DNA of 37,932 nucleotides from an uncultured Clostridia bacterium (GTDB taxonomy: Bacteria; Bacillota; Clostridia; TANB77; CAG-508): NCBI GenBank assembly GCA_947630235.1, contig CANRGN010000017.1, positions 1-37,932 of the forward strand, written 5' to 3'. A program made the position numbers and the translations under genes. How positions within the stretch are numbered: position 1 is the stretch's first letter; each line of letters starts with the position of its first letter. The notes beneath the pieces were generated by a model that did not search any database, was not told where the DNA came from, and worked only from the letters and a program-made list of their open reading frames with translations. Positions 1 through 7,770 of the stretch are shown piece after piece.

Positions 1-73
1 GCCACTTGCGAGAACCGCTTGAGTGGTGGTGTGAGAGGGAATAAATAAAATAATTATTTATTCTCTACTCGAT
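1..73 (+). mobile_element. 3' end of a group II intron (domains V-VI)
   Basis: The first ~40 bases can form a domain V-like hairpin (GCCACT pairing with AGTGGT, small upper stem), followed by GTGTGAGAGGG. Next comes an AT-only hairpin (AATAAATA / TATTTATT) resembling domain VI, then CTACTCGAT, a typical 3' terminus of bacterial group II introns with a candidate bulged branch-point A in CTACTC. The intron would end at about base 73. The body and any reverse transcriptase lie outside the window to the left. This rests on motif recognition; no covariance search was done. Confidence 0.62.
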
Positions 74-486
74 TATAGTATTAGGTGTTTTATAAAAAGA
101 TTTTACTTATATAAATAAAAAGTTATTTAAAAGCATTAAAACTCATTAAAAATCATATAAAATATAAAAATTAGGGTATAAATTATACAAATAATAGAAA
201 GATTTAATAATAAAAAATTTAAAAAAAAAAAATTTAATAAAAAAAAAGATTTAATAAAAAATAAATTTAAATTATATTTTTTTTTATGTATTAATTTATA
301 ATACATTTTTGAGACCATTTTCGAAGTTAGTTTTTTAATTAACTTTGTTTATTGGTCTTTTTTATTTTTTCTTAAAACAAAAGTAGGATATATTTATTTT
401 CTAATTTCCAAAAATTTGAATTTTAAAATTAGAGAATGTTAATAAAAATAAAAAATGTATATTTAAAATAATTTAAGGAGAAAAAA
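74..486. other. AT-rich non-coding stretch after the intron
   Basis: Almost pure A/T sequence with long A and T runs. A low-complexity 60-codon reading frame on the minus strand has no ribosome binding site or recognisable content. The only supported elements are the terminator at 311-370 and the ribosome binding site AAGGAG just before base 487. A partial inverted repeat (CTAATTT / AAATTAG, about 400-434) could be an operator for the following gene, but I cannot support that further. Confidence 0.5.
311..370 (+). terminator. Strong intrinsic terminator
   Basis: A two-part hairpin: outer stem AGACCA / TTGGTCT and inner stem AAGTTAGTT / ATTAACTT, followed immediately by a long T-rich tract. 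It would end transcription arriving from the left edge (the unit carrying the group II intron). Confidence 0.8.
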
Positions 487-1014
487 ATGATTAATATAGA
501 GAAAATAGAAACATCAAATTATGATATGAATTTAAATAATGAGATAATAAAATCAAAAAGTAGAACTGAAAATCCAACAGTTTTACCAGAAGGTGATGGT
601 CTAGTTTCAAAAGGCATGTTTATATGGCCTATACCTGGATATACAAAAATAACTTCACATTTTGGAATGAGAGTTCATCCAATTACTCGGAGTTTATAAA
701 TTACATTCTGGTACAGATGTAGGAGCTCCTATTCGGTGCGAATTTTGTAGCTATGGCAAGTGGAAAAGTTGTACAAGCTTGTTATAATTCTGCATATGGA
801 AATATGGTTATGATAGATCATCGGAAAAGGAATTACTACATTATATGCACATGGTTCAAAAATATTAGTACAAACGAATCAAATAGTTAAACAGGGGGAT
901 CCAGTTTTAAAAGTTGGGTCTACAGGATATTCAACAGGTCCACATGCCCATTTTGAAGTTAGAATAAATGGAGATTTTGCAAATCCAGAAGAATTTTTTG
1001 AAGGGGGAAAATAG
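487..1014 (+). pseudogene. M23 (LytM-type) metallopeptidase, interrupted by three +1 insertions at CGG
   Basis: Reading stops at 697-699, but dropping one C at each of 688, 734 and 822 restores a complete 174-residue protein ending at TAG 1012-1014. The restored product has the whole M23 core: HPITG, zinc ligands in LHSGTD (His73, Asp77), YAHGS, and GPHAHFEVR. No other lesion is visible, so apart from these three bases the gene looks under selection. Each inserted C creates an in-frame CGG (ACT-CGG, ATT-CGG, CAT-CGG), and skipping the C gives a conserved Gly codon. The start ATG has an AAGGAG site seven bases upstream. The N-terminus has no signal peptide or coiled coil, unusual for this family, so the gene may be 5'-truncated or re-fused. 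It may be a pseudogene (neighbours are decayed) or a recoded gene. Family assignment is firm; status is not. Confidence 0.8.
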
Positions 1015-1016
1015 AA

Positions 1017-1433
1017 ATGGTTTTTATTTTTAGAGATAATGAGCAATTAGATAGAGATTTAAGTAAACAGAAGTAACAAGCAATGAAGTACAAAATAAAC
1101 CAGTAACAGAAGAAAAAAGAGATATACCAGTAATAGAACAAACTATGAAAGATGTTGAACAGCAAGTATCAGAAACAGTGCCAGAGTCTGTATCATCACC
1201 AGTAACTGTTGAAGTACATATGGAGGAGTCACCACAAGTAGTCGAGCAAAATGAGCCAATTCAAGAAACACAAGAAAATACAAATGAGCTACAATATATT
1301 TGCAAGTGGTTCTGATACAATAATTCCGTTTTTTCTTTTACATATTTACTTTTGGAATTTTCAGGGAAAATTCCTTCCTTTTAGTTATAATCCGAATAGA
1401 AAATTTGTTATCTTAGGAGATAAGAAATTATAG
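1017..1433 (+). pseudogene. Remnant of a Pro/Glu/Val-rich protein, frameshifted
   Basis: An ATG 2 bp after the M23 stop begins a short frame (MVFIFRDNEQLDRDLSK) that hits TAA at 1074. A different frame continues from about 1070 to 1313 as a long Glu/Val/Pro/Gln-rich stretch, and the first frame resumes from about 1290 (NIFASGSDT) to 1433. The continuity of composition across the switches suggests one decayed gene, perhaps formerly co-translated with the M23 gene. The breaks do not involve CGG. I do not recognise the family; the acidic, repetitive middle resembles a linker of a surface or secreted protein. Confidence 0.4.
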
Positions 1434-1441
1434 GATTTACA

Positions 1442-1627
1442 ATGTATTTAATATTAGGATACTTAATTTTATTTATTATTGATATATTTGCCTTTATAAT
1501 GGAAGTATTTATTATAATTACTTCAATAATGATAATAGGTATAATAATTTTAGGATATTTATTGATAAAACTACCAAATTTAGATATACTAGAAGATGTA
1601 ATGCAATTATTAAAAAAGTTACAGTAA
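1442..1627 (+). CDS. Small hydrophobic membrane protein (61 aa), uncertain
   Basis: An open frame with an AGGAT site four bases before the ATG. It encodes a nearly continuous hydrophobic segment (residues 1-45, probably two membrane helices) followed by a short amphipathic tail (LPNLDILEDVMQLLKKLQ). The family is not recognised. The surroundings are full of broken genes, so it may be part of a larger decayed membrane protein. An antisense frame over the same bases is a composition shadow. Confidence 0.35.
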   Translation: MYLILGYLILFIIDIFAFIMEVFIIITSIMIIGIIILGYLLIKLPNLDILEDVMQLLKKLQ

Positions 1628-1701
1628 TGAAAAATATAACAAAAGATACAATTATAGTTATATATTAAAGGGTGGAATAGTAAATGTAAAATCAATTTTC
1701 A

Positions 1702-1808
1702 AGAACAGAATTACTAATAGTAAATGAATCAGTTGAAAAATAAAAAAAGCAAAAGTAGCTGGTCTAATTATAACAGGAGAGATAATAAAAGACATAATTA
1801 AAAAGTAA
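1702..1808 (+). pseudogene. Short broken coding remnant
   Basis: Two frames join across an A-rich run at 1735-1748: RTELLIVNESVEK in one frame, then IKKAKVAGLIITGEIIKDII in another, ending at TAA 1806-1808. Gaining or losing a base in the A-run would produce this break. The product is too short to assign; it shows that decay extends through this region. Confidence 0.3.
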
Positions 1809-2277
1809 ATGGATATAAATATGAGTAAATTAATTTATTATATAGAAAATATGAAAGAATATATATCACGAGAAGGTGGTATTATGGATTTAGGAAAAAG
1901 ATTTTCTTTTAATTCAAAATTTATGCAATTTGGAAACAGTAAAAAGAACCCAAATCTATATAACTATCATAGTAGGAATTTAATAGATTTAGAAGAATGC
2001 ATGGAAACAAATATAGTAATATGTAAATCTGTCGTATATATATTAGAGTATATTCTTAAAAAAATTGGAGTAAATATAAGAACAGTAATAGATTCTAATG
2101 ATTATAGGAAATGTCGACATGTATATAACATAATTACTTCAAAAGAAGGAAAAACATATATGGTTGATTTACAAGAAGATATGGTATAATATTCAATCAC
2201 ATTCATTTACTAAGAGTTTTGGATTATCAGTAGATGATAGAAAAACTTATGTCATAAGTAGGTTTGAACAAGAATAA
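1809..2277 (+). pseudogene. Transglutaminase-like cysteine protease-fold protein, frameshifted
   Basis: The frame from ATG 1809 runs 126 codons to TAA 2187-2189. Skipping one base there continues the protein (NIQSHSFTKSFGLS...SRFEQE) to TAA 2275-2277, and further similar-looking coding traces follow to about 2335. The order Cys (NIVICKSVVYILEYIL), His (RHVYNIIT) and Asp (YMVDLQEDM) with the typical spacing and a GVN-type strand suggests the transglutaminase-like fold found in many Firmicutes proteins. Substrate and role are unknown. The start has no clear ribosome binding site. It is very probably a pseudogene, given multiple stops and the decayed neighbourhood. Confidence 0.5.
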
Positions 2278-2447
2278 ATGGGTAGAAAAAGTGGAGACAT
2301 TGATTATGATAAAATATGCATAGAAAATAAATAGTTTTCCCTTTGGCTAGTTTTGGGTTAAATGAGAAATAGATGAAGTAATGAAAATGTTGATAGAAGC
2401 TAATAAAAAGAAAAAATAGAAAATCAAGAGTTTAATAAGAGGATAAA

Positions 2448-3263
2448 ATGAAGCAATTAAAATTTAAAAAATTATTTATAGTATTGCTTTTTATGTTAAT
2501 TAACGTTAATTTAATAACTTTAAATAGTTATGCTATTCCTAAAGATTATTATAAAAATGAAAAGCATTATTCGAATAAAAACGAGGATTATATAAGTAAG
2601 TATGAAGATTTATTAGAATTAGTTTTTGGAAAATATGAAGTTCAAGGTAAACAACAATTAAGTAAATTTACTGGAGAAATTTCATATGATTACTATCAAT
2701 GGAATATAAAATATTATGATAGCGAAAAAAAAGAACAAATTTGTAATATAAGAAACGATTTACAAATAGGGTATCAAATATATAAAATATCTTTTGATAA
2801 AATTGAAAATGAATTAAAACAAAAATGGAAATTAAACGACCAACCATTGATACTATATGTTGGCGAAGATAGTGATTATGATATTTATAATTTTTGGTAT
2901 AAAAATGAAGATTTTTGCCCTAAAAATATTACATTGGATAAAGCTTTAAGTTCAGATAAACTGTATATAAGAGTATGGGACGAAAACATAAAGACAAAAG
3001 ATTCTGCCGATAAATTTGTAAAGGAAACGTTTGAGAACTTAAAACAAACACCTAATATTTATATCTCGCAGGCAGAAATAGGGTATTCAAATGGACAAAT
3101 TTATGAGAGTGGAGAACATGAATTTGAATTAATGATGCGCGAAAAAATTGATTATAAAAAATTAGAAGAAACTGAATTAGAAAATAATATATTTAAAATG
3201 ATAATATTTATTGTTACAGTATTTGTAGTATTTTTTGTTATAAAAAAAATAATAAAAATATAA
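2448..3263 (+). CDS. Secreted protein with C-terminal membrane anchor, unknown function (271 aa)
   Basis: It begins with a classical signal peptide (basic MKQLKFKK, hydrophobic core, likely cleavage after NSYA) and ends with a single membrane helix (about residues 244-266) followed by KKIIKI, so most of the chain should be displayed outside the membrane. The 200-residue ectodomain is rich in Tyr, Asp, Glu and Lys and contains no motif I recognise. An AGAGGAT site lies a few bases before the ATG. It is the first intact gene after the decayed left region and appears monocistronic. This is a solid coding call by length, start and topology; function is unknown. The topology resembles TPM-domain proteins, but the sequence does not clearly show that domain. 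Confidence 0.75.
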   Translation: MKQLKFKKLFIVLLFMLINVNLITLNSYAIPKDYYKNEKHYSNKNEDYISKYEDLLELVFGKYEVQGKQQLSKFTGEISYDYYQWNIKYYDSEKKEQICNIRNDLQIGYQIYKISFDKIENELKQKWKLNDQPLILYVGEDSDYDIYNFWYKNEDFCPKNITLDKALSSDKLYIRVWDENIKTKDSADKFVKETFENLKQTPNIYISQAEIGYSNGQIYESGEHEFELMMREKIDYKKLEETELENNIFKMIIFIVTVFVVFFVIKKIIKI

Positions 3264-3392
3264 GAAAAAAATCATTTTTTACTCAAAGTTTACATAAAAC
3301 AGTGTTGTGATAAAAATACGTTAATCTTTTTTATATAAATTAGATAGGTTTTATTCTCAAACTTATTTGTTATATATATATTTATATTTTTT

Positions 3393-3418
3393 TCACTAAT
3401 TAGTGAGAAGTAATTCTC
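3393..3418. promoter_or_regulatory. Overlapping palindromes upstream of the small lipoprotein gene
   Basis: A perfect 14-bp palindrome (TCACTAATTAGTGA, 3393-3406) overlaps a second inverted repeat (GAGAA / TTCTC, 3405-3418). They lie 58-80 bp before the lipoprotein ATG and could be an operator or a short hairpin. The regulator is unknown. Confidence 0.35.
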
Positions 3419-3475
3419 TGACTTTTTGGTTTTATATATATAATTTATCCACAAAAAAAATTAGTGGGAATTACA

Positions 3476-3637
3476 ATGAAAAAGACTTTGGCATTTGCAC
3501 TTGCGATTATTGGAGCTATGGTTATGTTGGTATTTACTGGATGTGGCAAAAAAGAGGATACTGCTACCATTAATACCGAAGCTTCTATTCAGGGTGAAAA
3601 AAATGAGGCATTCGAACCAGTTGAAATAGAAAAATAG
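3476..3637 (+). CDS. Small lipoprotein (53 aa)
   Basis: The frame encodes MKKTLAFALA, a hydrophobic stretch and a lipobox-like FTGC followed by GKKED, the standard form of a bacterial lipoprotein signal. Cys23 would be the lipidated residue, leaving a mature acidic tail of about 31 residues ending EPVEIEK. A GTGGGA site precedes the ATG by about six bases. It is short but convincing. No folded domain is present, so a role as a small membrane-tethered peptide or a truncated substrate-binding lipoprotein are both possible. Confidence 0.6.
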   Translation: MKKTLAFALAIIGAMVMLVFTGCGKKEDTATINTEASIQGEKNEAFEPVEIEK

Positions 3638-4103
3638 TATTCTTTATTTCAGTAGGTATATTGTAAAAGTGATGTAAGAATGGCCAAATCCTTAGTGGCT
3701 AAACTTATGACAGAACTAGTTTTTTTAATATTGATTTTTTTAAATTTTATTGTTACAATTTTTTTGAAGTAATTTTTCTAATTGTTATATTACTAATTTA
3801 GATGGCAAAATAATTTCAATTAGTTAATTATATATTGATGGAAATTATGTTCAAAATGGAAGCAAAACATGTAGCCAAAAAATCTTTAGATGTGGAAGAG
3901 ACGGAAAAGTTGATAGATCTTTTTATTTACTAGAGATAGCCTAATGACAGCATTTGATTTTGCAAAATGGCATGAAAAAGTTAACGAAAGTTATTATTTT
4001 ATAAAAAAATAATAAAATATAAAATTTTAATGCTATAATAAAGTAAAGAAAAATATAATTTAAAAGGGGGGCAAATTCAAGATTATTTGCTTGATAGAAA
4101 TTT
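3638..4103. other. Intergenic region, no convincing gene
   Basis: Only short frames of about 30 codons with stops occur here (for example from about 3680 and from about 3946), none with recognisable content. A G-rich AAGGGGGG run near 4065-4072 looks like a ribosome binding site but is over 30 bases from the ATG of the next gene, so it either belongs to a lost leader peptide or is unused. Confidence 0.4.
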
Positions 4104-4490
4104 ATGGAAAAATTGAAAGTAATATGGAAAGATAGGAAAAGACCAATATTCGGATTGCCATTATCATTTACAAAATACACTCTTTTAGAGGATAAAATAT
4201 TGATAGATACAGGTTTTTTATCTACAAAACAAGAAGAAATTAAATTATATAGAATAATGGATGCAACATTAAAACGTTCATTTTGGCAAAGAATATTTGG
4301 ACTAGGAACAATACATTGTTGTTCTGCAGATAAGACAACTCCAGAATTTGACATAGTAGACATAAAAAATTCATTTGAAATTAAAGAAAAGATTTCAAAA
4401 ATGGCAGAAGAACAAAGAGACAAAAAAAGAATAACAGGTAGAGAAGTTTTTGGTGAAGAAGATTGCGATTTAGATGATGTACATGAGTAA
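4104..4490 (+). CDS. Bacterial PH-domain (YdbT/bPH_2-type) protein
   Basis: A 128-residue soluble protein. The pattern W-K-DRKRPIFGLPLSFTKY, a glycine in IDTGFLS, EEIKLYRIMDATLKRSFWQRIFGLGTI, DKTTPEFDI and IKNSFEIKEKIS matches small bacterial pleckstrin-homology-like proteins (PF03703 type). The acidic C-terminus (EEDCDLDDVHE) lies outside the domain. There is no membrane segment. Such proteins are usually uncharacterised; lipid or peptide binding is only an inference from the fold. An in-frame TAG just upstream fixes this start, although the ribosome binding site is poor. The downstream gene is a membrane protein 110 bp away. A large minus-strand frame over this gene is its shadow. Confidence 0.75.
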   Translation: MEKLKVIWKDRKRPIFGLPLSFTKYTLLEDKILIDTGFLSTKQEEIKLYRIMDATLKRSFWQRIFGLGTIHCCSADKTTPEFDIVDIKNSFEIKEKISKMAEEQRDKKRITGREVFGEEDCDLDDVHE

Positions 4491-4600
4491 ACTATAATTA
4501 TTAAAATGTAGAAAAATGTTATTCAAAAGCTATAAAAATAAAAATGGAAAATTTTAATTGGCAAAAATAATAATAAATTTGTCATAAGGAGGATCTATAT

Positions 4601-5941
4601 ATGATGTTCTTGGATTTAATTCCGCTTTTTTGGTTAGGATTATTTTTATTGATTTTTAAATTTGTTTTGAATTATTTTAAAAACCAAGATAAAATACAGA
4701 TAAAAAATATTGATAAATCAATTTATTATAGAGATATACCTTGTTTTGAAAGTATCGATATAGCCTATTGGTTATTATATAATTTTTCAGATATAAAAAA
4801 GGGCGATTTAAATAATGGGCTAGTAGGTGCTTATTTATTGGATTGGTATAAAAAAGGCTATATTAACATAGAAAAGAGTAAAGATATAGGTTTAAATAAT
4901 GGTAATTATGATATAGATTTAAAAGATGGAAATTGGGATAAAAACTATGTTGAAAAAAAAATTTATGATTTTTTAAAATCTGCTGCTGGAAATAATAATT
5001 TATTGCAGAAAAATGAAATAAAAAATTATTGTAGTTTAGATGAAAATAAATCTGTGATGAGGTTTTTATTTGATGACATATTAAGCAAAATTAAACATAA
5101 TTTGGAAAAACAAAAATACATAACAATTGTTTCATCAAAAAATTATATATTATTTAAAACACCAGAAAAAATTATCTTATCAGATGAACTTATTAATGAA
5201 TATCAAAATTTAAATGGATTAAAAAATTTCTTATTAGATTATTCTTGTATGGAAGAAAAAAAATATATAGAAGTTCATTTATGGGAAAAATATCTTATTT
5301 TTGCAAATTTATTAGGAATTGCAGATAAGGTTAAAGAACAATTTAAAAAATTATATCCAAATTTCAATGCTACTAATTTGTTATTTGATTGTTCTTTTGA
5401 TGGCACTATTCTTGGACATGTTAATGCTATATATTTAGGCTTGAGATGGCAATTTATTGTTTCATTAGCAAGTGTATTAATAGTGTCAGCTTGGCTTTTT
5501 ATTGGTAGTTTTACAAGTGTTACTTTTATGAAGCTAATAGTTGTAAGCTTAATTTTTTTAATTATTGCTGGTTCAATTTACTGGCCTTTAAGGAAATATT
5601 TAATATATATAAAAGTAAAAGAAATGGATGCTATTACGTATGCAAAAATAACAGATGTGGATGTTCGTTATTATACTACAACTGATTCTGAAAATAGAGA
5701 GTATACTACTAAAAGTTATTCATATACGTATGAATATAGTGTAAATGGTGTATGTTATAAAGGATGGGGAAGATCTGATTTCAATAAAAAAGAAGGACAA
5801 AAAGTTAAAATATATTATAATGAAATGAAACCACAAGAAAGTGAAACAGCACAAAAACATAATTATTATTTGAAAAGATTTATATTAATGATTTCAATTT
5901 TTATGTTTTTATTTTGGATAATATTTAAGATTTATTCATGA
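4601..5941 (+). CDS. DUF2207-like membrane protein with C-terminal DUF3592-like domain
   Basis: A 446-residue protein. N-terminal membrane helix (about residues 5-25), then YYRDIPCFESIDIAYWLLYN and GLVGAYLLDWYKKGYINIE, the winged-helix-like cytoplasmic pattern of DUF2207 proteins. Two membrane helices lie around residues 284-328. A C-terminal beta-rich region (AKITDVDVRYY...YSYTYEYSVNGVCYKGWG...KVKIYYNEMKPQES) resembles DUF3592, and a last helix ends the protein. Compared with full DUF2207 proteins it lacks the N-terminal extracellular beta domain. An AAGGAGG site precedes tandem ATGs. Function is unknown in the family. Coding call secure, domain naming probable. Confidence 0.7.
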   Translation: MMFLDLIPLFWLGLFLLIFKFVLNYFKNQDKIQIKNIDKSIYYRDIPCFESIDIAYWLLYNFSDIKKGDLNNGLVGAYLLDWYKKGYINIEKSKDIGLNNGNYDIDLKDGNWDKNYVEKKIYDFLKSAAGNNNLLQKNEIKNYCSLDENKSVMRFLFDDILSKIKHNLEKQKYITIVSSKNYILFKTPEKIILSDELINEYQNLNGLKNFLLDYSCMEEKKYIEVHLWEKYLIFANLLGIADKVKEQFKKLYPNFNATNLLFDCSFDGTILGHVNAIYLGLRWQFIVSLASVLIVSAWLFIGSFTSVTFMKLIVVSLIFLIIAGSIYWPLRKYLIYIKVKEMDAITYAKITDVDVRYYTTTDSENREYTTKSYSYTYEYSVNGVCYKGWGRSDFNKKEGQKVKIYYNEMKPQESETAQKHNYYLKRFILMISIFMFLFWIIFKIYS

Positions 5942-6043
5942 TTTTAACTTTAATATAAAATAATTAGTTATGGAAAATTACAAATTTATTATTTTTAAGA
6001 AATAAAACAATAATCACCATAAAGGCAAAGACTACAAATAGTA

Positions 6044-6077
6044 AAAGTTAGGTAGGTTTATAGCTACCTAGCTTTTT
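6044..6077 (+). terminator. Intrinsic terminator after the DUF2207-like gene
   Basis: A 12-bp stem (AAAGTTAGGTAG pairing with CTACCTAGCTTT, one G-U) with an 8-base loop, running into TTTTT. Confidence 0.7.
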
Positions 6078-6082
6078 GCCAA

Positions 6083-6108
6083 AAAATGTGAATTGATATA
6101 CACATTTT
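6083..6108 (+). terminator. Second hairpin with T-rich tail
   Basis: AAAATGTG / CACATTTT, 8 bp, followed by a T-rich stretch. It probably backs up the terminator just upstream. Confidence 0.45.
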
Positions 6109-6215
6109 CATTTGACTTTTTATTTAAGTTATTATTAGTATGCTTTATTTAAGTTTTGGTTTTTAGTTAATGTAAAATTCAATTTTGGGTTTTTTATATT
6201 TTTTTTAAATATATA

Positions 6216-6244
6216 TTGACAAATATAACAAAATCTAGTAAAAT
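6216..6244 (+). promoter_or_regulatory. Sigma-A promoter for the tRNA pair
   Basis: Perfect -35 TTGACA, 17-bp spacer, -10 TAAAAT. The tRNA-Val gene starts 23 bp after the -10. Confidence 0.8.
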
Positions 6245-6266
6245 AAACTACGTTGATAAGATGAAT

Positions 6267-6342
6267 GGTCGCTTAGCTCAGTTGGTAGAGCATCTGCCTT
6301 ACAAGCAGGAGGTCATAGGTTCGAGCCCTATAGCGACCACCA
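6267..6342 (+). tRNA. tRNA-Val (anticodon TAC)
   Basis: A 76-nt cloverleaf with acceptor stem GGTCGCT / AGCGACC, D arm TAGCTCAGTTGGTAGAGC, anticodon loop CTTACAA (TAC), T arm GGTTCGAGCCC and an encoded CCA end. It is co-transcribed with tRNA-Asp five bases downstream. Confidence 0.95.
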
Positions 6343-6347
6343 GTTTT

Positions 6348-6424
6348 GGCCTGGTAGTTCAGTTGGTTAGAATGCCGCCCTGTCACGGCGGAGGTCGACG
6401 GTTCGAGCCCGTTCCAGGTCGCCA
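6348..6424 (+). tRNA. tRNA-Asp (anticodon GTC)
   Basis: A 77-nt cloverleaf with acceptor stem GGCCTGG / CCAGGTC, anticodon stem-loop CCGCC-CTGTCAC-GGCGG (anticodon GTC), GGTTCGAGCCC T arm, discriminator G and encoded CCA. Confidence 0.95.
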
Positions 6425-6429
6425 AACGA

Positions 6430-6456
6430 ATCCTAGAATTATCTAGGATTTTTTTG
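6430..6456 (+). terminator. Terminator of the tRNA operon
   Basis: An 8-bp stem ATCCTAGA / TCTAGGAT with a 4-base loop and seven or more T residues. Confidence 0.85.
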
Positions 6457-6550
6457 TATTTTTAGTAATTAAATTTAATTTAGTATAAGAATAAATAATT
6501 ATAATTTTTGATTTTATACTAGCTAATTTAGTATTATAAAAACTATGTAA

Positions 6551-6580
6551 TGTCGATAAATGTCGATAGAAGTCGACGGA
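6551..6580. repeat. Three 10-bp direct repeats (TGTCGATA-type) before an XRE gene promoter
   Basis: TGTCGATAAA, TGTCGATAGA and AGTCGACGGA follow one another with an exact 10-bp period, one helical turn, ending about 17 bp before the -35 box at 6597. The core (T/A)GTCGA resembles the Spo0A box (TGTCGAA), but it could equally be the operator of the adjacent XRE regulator. Confidence 0.55.
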
Positions 6581-6596
6581 AAAAATAACTTTAAAA

Positions 6597-6625
6597 TTGA
6601 ATTATGTAAACCAAAGTGCTACAAT
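6597..6625 (+). promoter_or_regulatory. Sigma-A promoter of the XRE regulator gene
   Basis: -35 TTGAAT, 17-bp spacer, -10 TACAAT. The ribosome binding site AAGGGGG and ATG 6676 follow about 40-50 bp later. Confidence 0.75.
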
Positions 6626-6675
6626 AGAATTATCTTATAAAATTTTCTTCATAAAAAATTTTAAGGGGGTAGTTT

Positions 6676-7368
6676 ATGTATCTAATTGAAAAGAATACAT
6701 TAGGTGAGACTTTAAGAGAGTATAGGAAAATAAATGATATGACTTTACAAGAAGTGGGAGATAAGATTTTTAAATCCAAAGTTACTATTTGTAAGTATGA
6801 AAGTAATGAAATTTTACCAGATTTTTATACTTTACTTGAATTATGTAATACATATAATATTAGTATAAATGATTTGTGTGAAAATACTAAGGAAGAACAA
6901 GAAGATTTTGAAAATCCTTTTGGAAAAGATAAATTATATTTATATTATTATTCATCGAATAAATTGATTGATTCAATAATAAAAATAGAAAAGAAAGATT
7001 CTAAATATAATGTAAAGTTTTTTAATGGAGTAAAAAAAAATAATAAAAAATATGCAGATTATTATGAGGGAAAGATGATATTAGATAAATCTATTGCATA
7101 TTTTGATTTAAATATAAATAATAAAAATAAAATTCAAATAATAGTAAATATTCCTTGGATGTTTGATAATGAGGTATATAATGGATTATATACAGGATTA
7201 ACTAGAAATGGGTTACCAATTGTAAAAAAAGTGTTAGTTTCAAAAAACGAAATTAAAGATATTGATAAATATAGTATGCAATTAAAGTTTTCTAAAGAAG
7301 ATGGAAAAAAATTATATAAAGAAAATGCTCTTGTATTTAAAAATTTAGAAGATTATGAAATAATGTAA
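6676..7368 (+). CDS. XRE-family HTH transcriptional regulator (230 aa)
   Basis: Residues 8-63 form a Cro/cI helix-turn-helix: LGETLREYRKINDMTLQEVG, then the recognition region KIFKSKVTICKYESNE and LPDFYTLLELCNTYNISINDLC. Residues 80-230 form a Lys/Tyr/Asn-rich C-terminal domain I do not recognise; it may sense a ligand or mediate dimerisation. It has its own sigma-A promoter preceded by three direct repeats, which suggests autoregulation or control by another factor. AAGGGGG precedes the ATG. It converges on the rusA-like gene with a shared palindromic terminator. Together with the RusA homologue next to tRNA genes it may be a leftover of an integrated element, but no integrase is visible. 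Confidence 0.8.
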   Translation: MYLIEKNTLGETLREYRKINDMTLQEVGDKIFKSKVTICKYESNEILPDFYTLLELCNTYNISINDLCENTKEEQEDFENPFGKDKLYLYYYSSNKLIDSIIKIEKKDSKYNVKFFNGVKKNNKKYADYYEGKMILDKSIAYFDLNINNKNKIQIIVNIPWMFDNEVYNGLYTGLTRNGLPIVKKVLVSKNEIKDIDKYSMQLKFSKEDGKKLYKENALVFKNLEDYEIM

Positions 7369-7410
7369 ATATAATAAGGAAGTAAATTTCTATTTACTTC
7401 CTTATTATAT
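7369..7410. terminator. Bidirectional terminator between convergent genes
   Basis: A near-perfect long inverted repeat (ATATAATAAGGAAGTAAA / TTTACTTCCTTATTATAT) with a short loop. It overlaps the stop codon of the minus-strand rusA-like gene and serves both strands. Confidence 0.75.
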
Positions 7411-7770
7411 TTCTTCTATTTCAACTAAAACTTTACTTTTTTTATCATATAAAAAAGTATCAGAAAAGCCAGAAACATAATTTTGGGTATCATTTTTAAT
7501 AACATTTGATTTTACTAATGCATCTAAAATAAATTTTTTTGCAAAGCAAATGTTATCTAAATCTCTTTTTTTATTTTCTTCAATCCAAGTAAAATGAATT
7601 TTTACAGGAGATGTAATTTTTGTATTTTTTAATTGTTGTTTTATATCTGCCCATATATATATTTCTGTATCTTCCTTCATTTTAGCTCCTATATATTTAT
7701 TACTTCTACAAGCTTGTGTATATTCATTTAAACTAGGTAATCTTTTATTTATCTCAAATTTGTATATCAT
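7405..7770 (-). CDS. RusA-family Holliday junction resolvase
   Basis: A 121-residue soluble protein with the RusA signature: N-terminal PSLNEYT, then FTWIEENKKRDLDNICFAKKFILDAL containing the conserved acidic DLDN active-site residues, VIKNDTQNYV, and a C-terminal VEIEE. Length matches the family (about 120). RusA enzymes cut Holliday junctions as dimers and are most often carried by prophages or related elements. Here it stands alone, convergent with an XRE regulator and about 1 kb from two tRNA genes, consistent with an element remnant. Codon use is like the neighbours. Confidence 0.85.
   Translation of the reverse strand: MIYKFEINKRLPSLNEYTQACRSNKYIGAKMKEDTEIYIWADIKQQLKNTKITSPVKIHFTWIEENKKRDLDNICFAKKFILDALVKSNVIKNDTQNYVSGFSDTFLYDKKSKVLVEIEEI

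Noticed and set aside
136..318. 60-codon minus-strand frame after the intron
   Set aside because: It is made of A/T runs and covers the left flank of the terminator; no start signal.
1408..1695. Minus-strand frame of 95 codons rich in Ile
   Set aside because: It is a composition shadow of the small membrane frame and remnants on the plus strand.
2187..2192. Programmed frameshift at GTA-TAA-T in the transglutaminase-like gene
   Set aside because: The stop lies in a gene with further downstream stops and no CGG; ordinary decay explains it better.
3941..4423. Large minus-strand open frame (160 codons)
   Set aside because: It is antisense to the PH-domain gene, has no ribosome binding site, and its product has no recognisable features.
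6024..6081. Possible cyclic di-GMP-I (GEMM) riboswitch because of GGCAAA ... TTGCC flanks
   Set aside because: The strongly conserved ACGCAAAGC core is missing, and the segment folds better as a 12-bp terminator hairpin.
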